Source: Breznakiella homolactica
GTDB taxonomy: Bacteria > Spirochaetota > Spirochaetia > Treponematales > Breznakiellaceae
Assembly: GCF_016616095.2 (NCBI RefSeq)
Contig: NZ_CP067089.2
Span: 744,001-808,000, forward strand
Direction of reading: 5' to 3'
DNA length: 64,000 nucleotides
The position numbers were made by a program, and so were the translations under genes. Shown in pieces: positions 54,072 through 63,381 of the stretch. The notes below the pieces were generated by a model. That model searched no databases. It was not told where the DNA came from and worked only from the letters and a program-made list of their open reading frames with translations. The stretch's first letter is position 1. Each line of letters starts with the position of its first letter.

Positions 54072-56084
54072 TCAGCGGATACCCCGCACGGTTCCGCGGA
54101 CCGAATCTTCATGGGTAACCGACAGAATCCATTCATTGGAATAAATCCGGAGACTGGCCAGGATTTCTCCGCTGTGGGGATTGTGCCAGGTTATATTCCC
54201 ATCCTCGTCGATGGCTATAATACTGACAGCGCCGTCAACCAGCTTTACCGGAAGCCCGGGGCTCCGCTCAAAGGTTCTGAAACCTCCCGCGGAATTGTAG
54301 ATCGTCGCACCGTCGCCGCCGAGGGTTGTCGCCAGGGAGCCGGCACATTCCGCAATTCCAAATGACGTATCTTCACCCTGGTATTCAACCAAAGGACGGG
54401 AATCCGCGGGATTGGATGTTTGCAGCGTTATTATTCTGGTAAGTACGTTGCCCGGATTCTGGTCCACCGCCGCGCCGTATAAGCGGCCGCTGGCTCCCCG
54501 GTAAACCCGGGCTCCGATGGAAGCGGGGTAGTTTAAGGGCACGGTTTCTCCGGTCCCGGTATCCACCATTAAAAACGGCGTATTGCCGGTGACACCGCTC
54601 CTGCCGATGATAATATTGCGGTCGTCAACGAAGGCCGTGTCCAGAGCCCCGATGGATGAATAGCTGTACAGCTTCTTCCCGTCCTCCAGGGACAGAATGG
54701 TGATATTGCCCATCACATCGAGAAACAAAGCCCTGCTGCCCAATACAGAAGCCGCCCTAAGGGGGAACTGCATGGGGAGTTCATCCATGGCCATAAGTAT
54801 TTCCGATGAATTGCGCAGGATCGGTACATAGCGGGAATTATCCTGCCAGAGAAGGAACCGTTCTTCAGATGCCGCTTCCGTTCCGGGTCCTTTGGTATCA
54901 GCCGTTATATGGGTATAGGTTCCGGCGTCCTCAAAGAGGATGGCTGTGCCGCTTTCCAGGGAATAAAAATCAAGGGGGATAAACCCTATGGTTCCGTCAT
55001 TGTTCATCAGGGCTAAGGTATTGCCCGAGGCGGCGGCTTCGCGGACCGTAACCGGCCGGCGGTTCTGCATAACCCGGGTGGTGCCGCTCTGCAGGTTTAC
55101 CCGCAGCTGTCCGTCATCACAGCCCAGGACGAGATCATTCCCGGACATAACCGCGGAACTGATCCTTGGGACAGACGATGAGAACGTCCTCCGGGTCCGG
55201 ATTTCGAGGCGGCCGGTATTGGAAATCCTGAAGCGGATCATTCTGCCGGTATCACCCTGGGCGCTGAGACAGATAAATTCGGTGCTTTCCGGGTTGATGG
55301 AAATCAGGGAGCCTTCCCTGATTTCGCTGTTCCTTCCGAGAACTGTTCCGGATGTGGCGTCAAAAACAACAAGTCCCTCATAGTCGAATCCCGCGAAAAA
55401 GCGGTTGTTGCTGAACAGGATAGGGCTGGTAATGTTTTCGGTCACCGAAAGTCTGCGGAGGGTTTCTCCTGTTTCAAGGTTCCAGTAGGAAAGCTGGCCC
55501 TGCGGGGAATAGCAGATCATAGAACGTTCCGATTTGCCCGTTGCCGCAAAGGTAACCGTTCCGGTCAGCCCATCCGGGCTCTGGAGCTGGGTTCCCCGTT
55601 CCGGGTCCAGAAACACCACACCGGTTCTGCCGCTCCGGGCAACGATAAGAAAATTACCCCCGGCGGAGTAGGATATGTATGAAATAGGGTCTTTGAACCG
55701 CAGGGTATAAAATTTTCTTTTTGATTCGTAATCCCAGACCGATATCCGGTACAGCCCCATGCCGTCGGTTTCGGCAACGGCAATCTGTGTTTTGTCCGGC
55801 CTCCGGGCCATGGCTATTATAGAAAAGGCACTCAGCTGGAAACGGTCCACCGCGGCGTTCTGGGATACATTCCATACGCCGAGAAAACCGTCCTCACCGG
55901 CGCTTAAAATAGTCCGGTCGCCGCCCTCGATAAGAGCGCTCACAGGACCGTTATGGGGACCGCTCAGGCTGCGGTTTGCGGCGGTTCCCTGGGAAAGCGT
56001 TCTCGACTGAGCGCCGGCTGAAACGAGAACGGCCAGGAATACCGCTGCGGTCAAAATACCAGCCCGGGTCCGGCAAAAAATCAT
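54072..56084 (-). CDS. Exported WD40-like beta-propeller protein
   Basis: A 670-residue protein with a signal peptide (cleavage near AGA) and many beta-propeller repeats. The first resemble WD40 units (GPVSALIEGGDRTILSAGED, then GFLGVWNV); later ones are more diverged (SAQGDTGRMIRFRI; MDELPMQFPLRAAS). It probably forms one or two propellers in the periplasm or on the cell surface, for protein contacts. There is no enzyme motif. It overlaps the upstream CpXC gene by four bases (ATGA) and ends close to the comFB end. Confidence 0.8.
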   Translation of the reverse strand: MIFCRTRAGILTAAVFLAVLVSAGAQSRTLSQGTAANRSLSGPHNGPVSALIEGGDRTILSAGEDGFLGVWNVSQNAAVDRFQLSAFSIIAMARRPDKTQIAVAETDGMGLYRISVWDYESKRKFYTLRFKDPISYISYSAGGNFLIVARSGRTGVVFLDPERGTQLQSPDGLTGTVTFAATGKSERSMICYSPQGQLSYWNLETGETLRRLSVTENITSPILFSNNRFFAGFDYEGLVVFDATSGTVLGRNSEIREGSLISINPESTEFICLSAQGDTGRMIRFRISNTGRLEIRTRRTFSSSVPRISSAVMSGNDLVLGCDDGQLRVNLQSGTTRVMQNRRPVTVREAAASGNTLALMNNDGTIGFIPLDFYSLESGTAILFEDAGTYTHITADTKGPGTEAASEERFLLWQDNSRYVPILRNSSEILMAMDELPMQFPLRAASVLGSRALFLDVMGNITILSLEDGKKLYSYSSIGALDTAFVDDRNIIIGRSGVTGNTPFLMVDTGTGETVPLNYPASIGARVYRGASGRLYGAAVDQNPGNVLTRIITLQTSNPADSRPLVEYQGEDTSFGIAECAGSLATTLGGDGATIYNSAGGFRTFERSPGLPVKLVDGAVSIIAIDEDGNITWHNPHSGEILASLRIYSNEWILSVTHEDSVRGTVRGIR

Positions 56085-56695
56085 AGCAGTTCCTCCGGGC
56101 GCATTATATTCTGGATGGAAAGGTAGTTCCGTATTCTCAGGGAATTGAACAATTCGGATTTCGGGTGCTTTTTATATTCCGCCAGTTTTTTTTCATAAAG
56201 CTCGGCGGGGATACGGCTTACGGCGACTTCATCGTCCCGGATCCCCATAAGGTGGTATTCCAGGGCGTCGGGGGACCTGTTCTGGTACCACATGGTGATT
56301 TCCCGGTCGGGGTAGTTCTCCTCGGCTTTTACGAGAACGTAGTACTTAAGGGCTTCAACCACCGCCGGCTCCAGCCCGTCCCGGAGCATGGCTATCCGTT
56401 CCGCCATTTCCGGGTAGCTGATCAGTGTTTCCGTGTCGGGGGGATCTTTTTTTCTCCGGTAAAACTGGCCCCGTTCGGTTTCGGGAAGCACCTCGTACCG
56501 GACTTTTTTTGAAGGCCAGACCACGGTCAGGGGGAATTCCGGTTTGTGTTTTTTTTCGCAGGAAGGGCAGGTGTAATTCATGAAACTGCCGTCCATAATT
56601 TCGTCAATTATTTCGGAATCGGTATCCAGATTAATTTCATCCGGAACTTCAACATCGAATGAATTGTCGCAGGGACAGGGTATTTTGCGTTTCAC
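56081..56695 (-). CDS. CpXC-domain protein
   Basis: A 204-residue cytoplasmic protein of the CpXC family. The N-terminal IPCPCDNSFDVEVP carries the name-giving Cys-Pro-x-Cys-type pair, and YTCPSCEKKH a second pair, so four cysteines probably bind one zinc. The rest (about residues 60-200) is an alpha/beta domain with a conserved-looking YPEMAERIAMLRDGLEP. The family function is unknown. It lies between rseP (30 bases upstream) and the WD40-like gene. Confidence 0.85.
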   Translation of the reverse strand: MKRKIPCPCDNSFDVEVPDEINLDTDSEIIDEIMDGSFMNYTCPSCEKKHKPEFPLTVVWPSKKVRYEVLPETERGQFYRRKKDPPDTETLISYPEMAERIAMLRDGLEPAVVEALKYYVLVKAEENYPDREITMWYQNRSPDALEYHLMGIRDDEVAVSRIPAELYEKKLAEYKKHPKSELFNSLRIRNYLSIQNIMRPEELL

Positions 56696-56725
56696 GCTGA
56701 CTCCTTTGGACCCGCGGGTGCCGGG

Positions 56726-58087
56726 TTATTTCCGTCCTGCCAGAAACAGGATATCGCCGAATACGGCAAAAATCATCAGTCCGAAGATAAGAACCACCCC
56801 TACCATCTGGAACGCGTACACCGCTTTGGGGTTGAGGGGTTTCCGTCTGATGCCTTCAATTATAAAAAGAACAATCATACCGCCATCAAGCACCGGAATG
56901 GGAAGCAAATTCATAATACACAGAGAAATTGAAATGAGCGCCAGGAAATTTGCCATGGAACTCAGTCCCGCTCCGAAACTTTCCCCGAATCCTTCGGTGG
57001 CGATATCCCCCACCATATAGGTTATCCGCACGGGCCCGGAAACGGCCTGGGTCAGGTCAACTCCCTTAAAAAGAAGGGCCAGGCTTTTTACCGAAAGGCT
57101 GAAGGTCTTCCAGGTTTCCGCGGCTCCCTTAACTATGGCCTGTACCGGAGAGAGCCGGGGTGTATGGTATGTGATGGTTTTGAAATTAAAACCCAAATCA
57201 ACGGATCCGTCATCCTTGTATGCCAGCACCAGATCGGTCTGCATTTCCTGTCCGCCCCGCTCGAAATCCACGGTGAGCACCGACGGGCTCGACTGCATGA
57301 TGGGCATAAGCGCCACGGAATACGGGAGATCCTGGCCGTTTATTCTGAGTATCCGGTCATCCGGCCGGAGTCCCGCGATGGATGCCGGGGTTCCCTCCGT
57401 CACGGAGCCGACCACCGGATCGGTCCAGAAATATACCCCGATTTTGCCCGCGCCGCTGGAACGGTCCATGGACGGGGTAATCGCAAGATTAACGATTGTT
57501 CCGTCCCGGTCAACTTTAACCGAGAGTTCCTTCAGCGCGTTGGGGGCGATGGATTCCTGAATACCATGGTAATTTTCGATAGTTTTCCCGTTGATTTCGA
57601 TAATACGGTCACCGCTGAGCAGTCCCGCTTCATCCGCCGGATAGTCGGCCCCGGCGTCGATATCCGAAACAAGAACAATCCGGTTGTCCAGGGTATTTAC
57701 CTCAAAACCGACTCCCCAGATAACGATAAATATCAGAACCGCGAAGATGATATTGGCGAAGGGGCCGGCAAAGGAAACGACAATGCGGCGCCAGGGACTG
57801 GCACCGTAAAAGGTTCCCTTGTTTTTTGATATTTCACTCTGGTTGTTGGTCAGGGCTTCCTGGTATTCATTTTCACCCTTCATCTTGCAGTAACCGCCGA
57901 TGGGAAACATTCCCAGGCGGTATTCCACGGCGCCGATCTTTTTTTTGAGGATCGGCTTTCCCCATCCGATGGAAAAAGCCTCGACTTCGATACCCATAAG
58001 CCGGGCCGCAATAAAATGTCCCAGTTCATGGACAAAAACAACGACCCCAAGGCCGATTAATCCCAGTATGATTTTTACTAATAGCAT
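56726..58087 (-). CDS. rseP: Site-2 membrane metalloprotease RseP
   Basis: A 453-residue intramembrane zinc protease. The first helix holds VVFVHELGHFIAARLMGIEV with the HExxH zinc motif near residue 21. Two PDZ domains follow (about residues 120-300; the second includes GTPASIAGLRPDDRILRING). The C-terminal membrane part has LLPIPVLDGGMIVLFIIEG with the third zinc ligand Asp. It cuts anti-sigma factors or residual signal peptides within the membrane. Its ATG lies inside the last codons of dxr, a 10-base overlap. Confidence 0.95.
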   Translation of the reverse strand: MLLVKIILGLIGLGVVVFVHELGHFIAARLMGIEVEAFSIGWGKPILKKKIGAVEYRLGMFPIGGYCKMKGENEYQEALTNNQSEISKNKGTFYGASPWRRIVVSFAGPFANIIFAVLIFIVIWGVGFEVNTLDNRIVLVSDIDAGADYPADEAGLLSGDRIIEINGKTIENYHGIQESIAPNALKELSVKVDRDGTIVNLAITPSMDRSSGAGKIGVYFWTDPVVGSVTEGTPASIAGLRPDDRILRINGQDLPYSVALMPIMQSSPSVLTVDFERGGQEMQTDLVLAYKDDGSVDLGFNFKTITYHTPRLSPVQAIVKGAAETWKTFSLSVKSLALLFKGVDLTQAVSGPVRITYMVGDIATEGFGESFGAGLSSMANFLALISISLCIMNLLPIPVLDGGMIVLFIIEGIRRKPLNPKAVYAFQMVGVVLIFGLMIFAVFGDILFLAGRK

Positions 58088-59226
58088 CCGTATTTCTCCG
58101 ATATATAAGTCTGTGCCGTTTCTCTGGCTTTTTTGTCAGCGTTTAAAATAGAATTTAATGAATCATCCCGGTCCTGCCAATCATTTTGAAGCACCGCGGA
58201 GGTTATTTCCGGAATCGCAGTAAAGGCTATCTTCCCGGAAAGGAACGCCGCCACCGCTTCCTCATTGGCGGCGTTGTACGCCGCCGGATAACAGCCTCCT
58301 AGGCGGGCCGCGCTGTACGCCAGGGGCAGCATGGGAAACTTTTCGGAATCCGGTTTCTCAAATTCCAGGGTTAATCCGGAAAATGACAGCCGCCCGAATC
58401 CGCAGTAAGCGCACTCCGGCCAGTACAGGGCGTTATGAATGGGATGACGCATATCCGGTTTGGAAAGCTGCGCGTATACCGCGCCGTCCCGCAGCCGCAC
58501 CATGGAATGGACCACACTCTGGGGATGGACCACCACGGTAAGGCTGCCGGGGTCAATACCGAACAGCCGGACCGCTTCGATTACCTCAAGGCCTTTGTTG
58601 GCCATGGTCGCCGAATCGATGGTAATTTTAGGTCCCATACTCCAGGTGGGATGGGCGAGGGCCTCTTTGGGGGTAATCGCCGCCATGGACCCGGCGCTCC
58701 GTTTCCTGAAAGGCCCACCCGAGGCTGTTAGGAGAATTTCCTCAATACAGCCGCTTCCGTGGGCTTCGATAAGGTTGAATATGGCGGAATGTTCCGAATC
58801 CACGGGCAGCAGTTTTACGCCGTTCTTTTCGGCGGCGGCGAAAACCAGGGGGCCCGCCATAACAACGGTTTCCTTGTTTGCCAGGGCGAGGTCTGCCCGG
58901 TTTTCCAGGAGCGCCAGGGATGGCTTGAGCCCCGCGGCGCCGGCAATGCCGTTGACCCCGATTTGGGGCCCCGTTTCGGCTATGGCCCGCAGCAGCCCAT
59001 CTTCTCCGAAGAAACGGATGCCGGGATACTCCTGAGGTTTTTGGGGAGTCCCGGAAAGGGCGAGGACAGCGCCGGGGAATTCACTTCCTAGCCGGATGAG
59101 TTCTTCGGCGTTTACATGGGAACTGAGAAGCACCACTTCGAAACGGTCCCGGTCCGCCCGGATTACATCCAAAGTGCTTCTGCCGATTGAACCGGTGGCC
59201 CCGAGGACCGCTACCCGTTTTTTCAT
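58078..59226 (-). CDS. dxr: 1-Deoxy-D-xylulose-5-phosphate reductoisomerase Dxr
   Basis: The committed step of MEP-pathway isoprenoid synthesis, using NADPH and a divalent metal. The NADPH motif VLGATGSIGRSTLDVI is at the N-terminus. LLPVDSEHSAIFNL near residue 143 holds metal ligands. TASGGPFRKR, HPTWSMGPKITIDSATM and the NAANEEAVAAFL block near the C-terminus are all present. I start at the ATG at 59226 (382 residues, typical), although the frame runs further. It supplies the precursor used two genes upstream by UppS. Confidence 0.95.
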   Translation of the reverse strand: MKKRVAVLGATGSIGRSTLDVIRADRDRFEVVLLSSHVNAEELIRLGSEFPGAVLALSGTPQKPQEYPGIRFFGEDGLLRAIAETGPQIGVNGIAGAAGLKPSLALLENRADLALANKETVVMAGPLVFAAAEKNGVKLLPVDSEHSAIFNLIEAHGSGCIEEILLTASGGPFRKRSAGSMAAITPKEALAHPTWSMGPKITIDSATMANKGLEVIEAVRLFGIDPGSLTVVVHPQSVVHSMVRLRDGAVYAQLSKPDMRHPIHNALYWPECAYCGFGRLSFSGLTLEFEKPDSEKFPMLPLAYSAARLGGCYPAAYNAANEEAVAAFLSGKIAFTAIPEITSAVLQNDWQDRDDSLNSILNADKKARETAQTYISEKYGCY

Positions 59227-59248
59227 GAATACCTTTTCTGGTGCCCTG

Positions 59249-60103
59249 TTACAGGAAAAGAAGCCAGTACAGGGAATAGAATACCGGAGCCGCCAGTGAA
59301 ATTGAGTCAATGGTATCGAGAACCCCGCCGCGGCCGGGTATTATTGAGCCCGAGTCTTTGATATTGGAACTCCGCTTCAGCGCCGATTCCGCCAGGTCCC
59401 CCAGGGATCCGGCGGCGCCGGTGAACAGTCCCAGGATAATTCCCGCCGCGACCGACGGTATCGCAGTCGCCGTAAAGGCCGAAGGAACAAAAATCGTGCC
59501 GCCGATTCCGATCAGGATGGATCCGGCGAATCCCCCGGCGAACCCCGCGATGCTCTTGTTGGGACTGGCCGCGATGATGCCCCGGTTGCCCCTGCCGAAG
59601 AGCATACCCACCGCCCACGCGAGGGAATCATTGGCAATGACCGTAAGCAGGAACATCAGCAGAATCATGGTCGCGTTGGGAAGCCGGCCCATACGGATTA
59701 TCCAAACCATAAACAGTCCGGGGTATATCATGATGGAAAAACCGCTGGATACAATGTCGATTACATCGGTTAATTTTGCTTCCGACAGGAATATTCTGGA
59801 AACAAGCAGCCAGGATGCCCCGAAAATAAAGGCCGCGGGTATCACCTCTCCGCCGAACCCGAAACTGACCGAAATTGTGGCCGCCAAAGGTCCCAGTGCT
59901 CCGAGGATAATAACCTCCGGCAGTAAAATGCCTTTTTTCTTCCGCTTCAGCATATCGGAAAATTCCAGTGATCCCAGAACACTGAGAATTATTACTGCGA
60001 TATTGACCGCAAGATGGTTTTTTTGCGGAAGAAGCACCACAATGCAGACCACCAGGGGGAGACCGACGGCAAACATTAAAAGGCGCTGAACCAATTTTTT
60101 CAT
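59249..60103 (-). CDS. cdsA: Phosphatidate cytidylyltransferase CdsA
   Basis: A 284-residue protein with about eight membrane helices that makes CDP-diacylglycerol from phosphatidate and CTP. The C-terminal signature appears as SALKRSSNIKDSGSIIPGRG followed by GVLDTIDS. It keeps KRxxxxKD and PGxGG but has Arg for the usual His/Gln, and DTID instead of DRxD, a variation I associate with spirochaetal members. It sits between uppS (four-base overlap) and dxr (22 bases). Confidence 0.93.
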   Translation of the reverse strand: MKKLVQRLLMFAVGLPLVVCIVVLLPQKNHLAVNIAVIILSVLGSLEFSDMLKRKKKGILLPEVIILGALGPLAATISVSFGFGGEVIPAAFIFGASWLLVSRIFLSEAKLTDVIDIVSSGFSIMIYPGLFMVWIIRMGRLPNATMILLMFLLTVIANDSLAWAVGMLFGRGNRGIIAASPNKSIAGFAGGFAGSILIGIGGTIFVPSAFTATAIPSVAAGIILGLFTGAAGSLGDLAESALKRSSNIKDSGSIIPGRGGVLDTIDSISLAAPVFYSLYWLLFL

Positions 60104-60825
60104 TTATTCACTCCGCCAAACCGGCGCTCCCGTTTCTGAAATTCCATGACAGCCTTTTCAAAATCCTTTTTTGTCCAGTCAGGCCACAGTTTATCCGAAA
60201 TATAGTATTCCGAATAGGCGGTTTCCCACAAAAGGAAGTTGCTTGTCCGGAACTCACCTCCGGTCCGGATAATGAGATCCGGGTCGGGAACTTCCGGATT
60301 GTCCAGGTTTTTTCCGATCAGCTCCTGGGTCAGGTTTTCCGGATTGACCGGGCCGTTCCGCAGCATACGGCGGACCGCCCGGACTATTTCGTCCCTGCCG
60401 CCGTAGTTAAGCGCCAGGATAACCGTAAGTCCCTCGAAATCCCTGGTATCCTCACAGACATCGCGGATTTCCCGGGCAATGTCAGGGGGCAGGGTATCCA
60501 TATCCCCGGCGTGAAGGATTTTTATCCGGTTTTTCCGGAAAAAGTTGAGTTCCGCCTTAAGGTACTGTTTTACCAGTCCCATTATATAGTTTACTTCTTC
60601 GGCGGTCCGTTTCCAGTTTTCCGTGGAAAATACATAAAGACTGAGGTACCGTATTCCCAGATCCGCGGCGGCCTGAACAGCCTTTTTCGCCGCTTTAAGC
60701 CCTTCAAGGTGGCCCTGGGTGCGTATTTGATTCCGTTTTTTTGCCCACCGGCCGTTGCCGTCCATAATTATGCCCACATGGGCGGGAACCGGATGGCCGC
60801 CGGATTTCGGTTCGGAAGAAGCCAT
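60100..60825 (-). CDS. uppS: Undecaprenyl (isoprenyl) diphosphate synthase UppS
   Basis: A 241-residue cis-prenyltransferase that builds the C55 lipid carrier for cell-wall synthesis by adding isopentenyl units to farnesyl diphosphate. Diagnostic blocks: HVGIIMDGNGRWAKKR near residue 19 with the catalytic Asp, YLSLYVFSTENWKR, ALNYGGRDEIVRAVR, and DLIIRTGGEFRTSNFLLWE near residue 197. The length is typical. It overlaps frr by one base (TAATG) and cdsA by four. Confidence 0.96.
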   Translation of the reverse strand: MASSEPKSGGHPVPAHVGIIMDGNGRWAKKRNQIRTQGHLEGLKAAKKAVQAAADLGIRYLSLYVFSTENWKRTAEEVNYIMGLVKQYLKAELNFFRKNRIKILHAGDMDTLPPDIAREIRDVCEDTRDFEGLTVILALNYGGRDEIVRAVRRMLRNGPVNPENLTQELIGKNLDNPEVPDPDLIIRTGGEFRTSNFLLWETAYSEYYISDKLWPDWTKKDFEKAVMEFQKRERRFGGVNK

Positions 60826-61379
60826 TACACTTCCATTATTTCTTTTTCTTTTTCTTCCAGAATTTGGTTGATTTTATTTATATATGTGTCGGTGACCTTC
60901 TGAAGTTCTTCGGTGTTCCGGGATTCCTCATCCTCGGTAAGTTCACCGTCCTTCAGCAGTTTTTTCAGCTCATCGTTTCCGTCCCGGCGGATGTTGCGGA
61001 TGGCCACCCGGCTCTGTTCGGCCTGGTTTTTCCCCTGTTTTACCAGTTCTTTGCGCCGCTCTTCGGTCAAAGGCGGGATCGAAATACGGATTACCTTGCC
61101 GTCATTGGAGGGGTTTAAGGATAATTCCGAACTCCGGATCGCCTTTTCGATTTCACCGATCATGGCCTTGTCCCAGGGCTGGATGACAATAAGTCTGGCC
61201 TCGGGGATGGAGATGTTTGCCACCTGGTTGAGCGGGGATTTATCGCCGTAATAATCAACTTTAATTTTATCAAATAAAGAAACCGAAGCCCGCCCGGTTC
61301 TGAGGACGGCAAATTCATCGGTAAGATTCGCTATGGTTTTCTTCATCCGTTCTTCCGATGACGTTATTACACTGTGCAT
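60825..61379 (-). CDS. frr: Ribosome recycling factor Frr
   Basis: A 184-residue RRF with the three-helix-bundle domain and the small beta domain. The blocks LRTGRASVSLFDKIKVDYYG, then AIRSSELSLNPSNDGKVIRI, then RVAIRNIRRDGNDELKKL are diagnostic. With EF-G it splits post-termination ribosomes. I start at the ATG at 61379: AAGGAG lies six bases before it, while the in-frame ATG at 61385 directly abuts the ribosome-binding site and is unlikely. A strong hairpin lies between tsf and frr. Confidence 0.96.
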   Translation of the reverse strand: MHSVITSSEERMKKTIANLTDEFAVLRTGRASVSLFDKIKVDYYGDKSPLNQVANISIPEARLIVIQPWDKAMIGEIEKAIRSSELSLNPSNDGKVIRISIPPLTEERRKELVKQGKNQAEQSRVAIRNIRRDGNDELKKLLKDGELTEDEESRNTEELQKVTDTYINKINQILEEKEKEIMEV

Positions 61380-61402
61380 ATCCATCTCCTTGATACAAAA
61401 GA

Positions 61403-61429
61403 GGGATGCAGGGCCCGGCCCCGCATCCC
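61403..61429 (-). terminator. Hairpin between tsf and frr
   Basis: On the minus strand GGGATGC and GCATCCC (outer stem) enclose a GC-rich inner stem (GGGCC/GGCCC), followed by TCTTTTGT. It has the form of an intrinsic terminator or attenuator reducing read-through from rpsB-tsf into frr-uppS-cdsA-dxr-rseP. Confidence 0.7.
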
Positions 61430-61436
61430 CAACAGG

Positions 61437-62285
61437 TTACTGTCCTACCTTAAAATATACGTAATCGTTGATGCTGAGTTTCGCGCCAACCTGTTTGCCT
61501 ATATCTTCGGTAACCTTTGCCACGGTGAGTTTTTCATCCTTAACATACCCCTGGTCCATGAGGCAGATATCCGAAAGGTATTTGTTTATTTTACCCTGAA
61601 GGATATTGTCGATGACCCCGGCGGGTTTGCCTTTCATTTTTTCGTCCTGTTCCATCTGCTTGCGGAAGATTTCTTCCTGTTCCTTGATAAAGGAAGGATC
61701 AATCTTGCTCCGGTCCAGAGCCATGGGGTTGAACGCGGCGATATGGAGGGCCAGGCTGAAGGCGAAATCCTTTACACAATCCTGGGAAAGGGCTTCGGGC
61801 TTGTCGGCGCCGACTTTGACCACCACACCGATATTGCCGTCCCCGTGAATGTACTGGCTCATGTATTCATTGGCATCGGCTTTGACTACCCGGATGCGTT
61901 TTAAACTCATGTTTTCCCGGATTTTCGTGGCCAGATCGGTCACCATGGAACTGAGTTCATCGTTTATTTCGGAATAGCCTTTTTCAAGAACCTTGTCGGC
62001 GATCTGTCCGCCCAGGGCGATAAAATCGGGGTTCCGGGCGACAAAATCCGTTTCCGAGGCAAGTTCCACCAGAACGGCGGTATTGTCCTTGATTTTAATG
62101 AAAATTTTCCCTTCGTTCGTTGCCCGGTCGGCCCGTTTTTCAACCGCCGCGAGGCCTTTTTCCTTCAAAAATTTTTCAGCCGCCGCAAAATCACCTTCGC
62201 TGGCAACCAGGGCATTTTTGCATTCCATCATTCCTGCTCCGGTTTTTTCCCGGAGATTTTTTACATCGGATGCTTTTATTTCCAC
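61437..62285 (-). CDS. tsf: Elongation factor Ts
   Basis: A 282-residue nucleotide exchange factor for EF-Tu. The N-terminal domain (VKNLREKTGAGMMECKNAL) and the core motif LVELASETDFVARN near residue 72 are typical; two subdomains follow. It starts at GTG 62285 with AAGGAG seven bases upstream. It is preceded 54 bases upstream by rpsB, the usual partner. Confidence 0.96.
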   Translation of the reverse strand: MEIKASDVKNLREKTGAGMMECKNALVASEGDFAAAEKFLKEKGLAAVEKRADRATNEGKIFIKIKDNTAVLVELASETDFVARNPDFIALGGQIADKVLEKGYSEINDELSSMVTDLATKIRENMSLKRIRVVKADANEYMSQYIHGDGNIGVVVKVGADKPEALSQDCVKDFAFSLALHIAAFNPMALDRSKIDPSFIKEQEEIFRKQMEQDEKMKGKPAGVIDNILQGKINKYLSDICLMDQGYVKDEKLTVAKVTEDIGKQVGAKLSINDYVYFKVGQ

Positions 62286-62339
62286 AGCAGAACTCCTTAC
62301 AAATCAGATTAATCGTTACAAGCCATCGGGTTACGGGGA

Positions 62340-63230
62340 TCAGTCCTCGCCGTAAACCTTATCCACATCCACCGGCAGTTCGTCTTCCTCGTCGGCGGCG
62401 GGTTCTTCGGTGACGGCAGCGGGCACGGCGTCGGCGGAATAGGAAGCGATGTCTATTTCCTCATCCTCTTCCTTAACCGAAGCGTCGGTCACGACTTCTT
62501 CAGTTTCTTCGTCCTCATCGCCGAGGGTTTCGATGATTTTGAGGCCCGCCTCGTTATCGGCTTCGACCACCGCGTTGGCTATGATCTGCGTAAAGAGGGT
62601 GATCGCCCGGATAGCGTCATCATTGCCCGGAATGGGGTAGTCTATCCCTTCGGGATTGCAGTTGGTGTCCACCACGGCAACAATGGGAATCCCCATGCGC
62701 TGGGCTTCGGCCACGGCGATACCTTCTTTTCTGGTATCAATGATGAAGAGAATCCCGGGAAGTTCCTTCATTTCCTTAATGCCGCCCAGGTTTTTCTGCA
62801 GTTTAGCCCGTTCTTTGCCCAGGGACGCAATTTCTTTCTTGGTAAGGTTTTCGAAGGTTCCGTCCACTTCCATCTTTTCGAGTTTCTTGAGACGGAGCAG
62901 AGATTTTTTTATGGTAACGAAGTTGGTAAGCATACCGCCGAGCCAGCGGTTATTTATGTAGTACATACCGCAGCGTTCGGCTTCCTTCTGGATCGCCTGC
63001 TGGGCCTGTTTTTTGGTTCCCACAAAAAGAACCGTTTTGCCGGAAGCTACGGTTTTGCGTACCGCTTCGTAGGCATCCTTGATCGCCTGGATGGTTTTCT
63101 GAAGATCGATGATATGGATACCATTCCGTTCCGCGAAGATATACTTCTTCATCCGCGGATCCCAGCGTTTTACCTGGTGGCCGAAATGCACCCCCGATTC
63201 GAGCAGGCTTTTCATTGTAACAACAGCCAA
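62340..63230 (-). CDS. rpsB: 30S ribosomal protein uS2
   Basis: A 296-residue S2. The family start [20 protein letters not shown] and the blocks [17 protein letters not shown] and [20 protein letters not shown] are diagnostic. The last about 60 residues are an acidic tail longer than in E. coli (241 residues). I use the TTG at 63230, because GGAGG lies five bases before it and the usual AVVTMK start follows; the longer frame from 63260 lacks a ribosome site. A 150-base leader with GC-rich hairpins separates it from maf. Confidence 0.95.
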   Translation of the reverse strand: MAVVTMKSLLESGVHFGHQVKRWDPRMKKYIFAERNGIHIIDLQKTIQAIKDAYEAVRKTVASGKTVLFVGTKKQAQQAIQKEAERCGMYYINNRWLGGMLTNFVTIKKSLLRLKKLEKMEVDGTFENLTKKEIASLGKERAKLQKNLGGIKEMKELPGILFIIDTRKEGIAVAEAQRMGIPIVAVVDTNCNPEGIDYPIPGNDDAIRAITLFTQIIANAVVEADNEAGLKIIETLGDEDEETEEVVTDASVKEEDEEIDIASYSADAVPAAVTEEPAADEEDELPVDVDKVYGED

Positions 63231-63381
63231 AATTTCCTCCCGCGTTTGCAGACTATTCACTCAAAAACAAACCCCAGACACAGAGGATGATTCCTAGGAG
63301 TGGGGGATTGTCAGCTGGAGCGCCGTCTGCGACGCCTTCCCTGTATCTCACCGCCCGGAGGCGGCGGAAAATATGAACGGT

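Noticed and set aside
61380-61385. ATG at 61385 as frr start
   Set aside because: It directly touches the AAGGAG ribosome site (zero spacing), while the ATG two codons later has ideal six-base spacing.
63231-63260. Longer rpsB frame starting at 63260
   Set aside because: There is no ribosome site upstream, and the TTG at 63230 with GGAGG and the conserved AVVTMK start fits the family.
63261-63381. GC-rich hairpins (such as CCGCC/GGCGG) in the gap between maf and rpsB, considered as a structured RNA or S2 autoregulatory leader
   Set aside because: I can see small stems but no recognisable RNA family and no clear promoter, so no feature is claimed.
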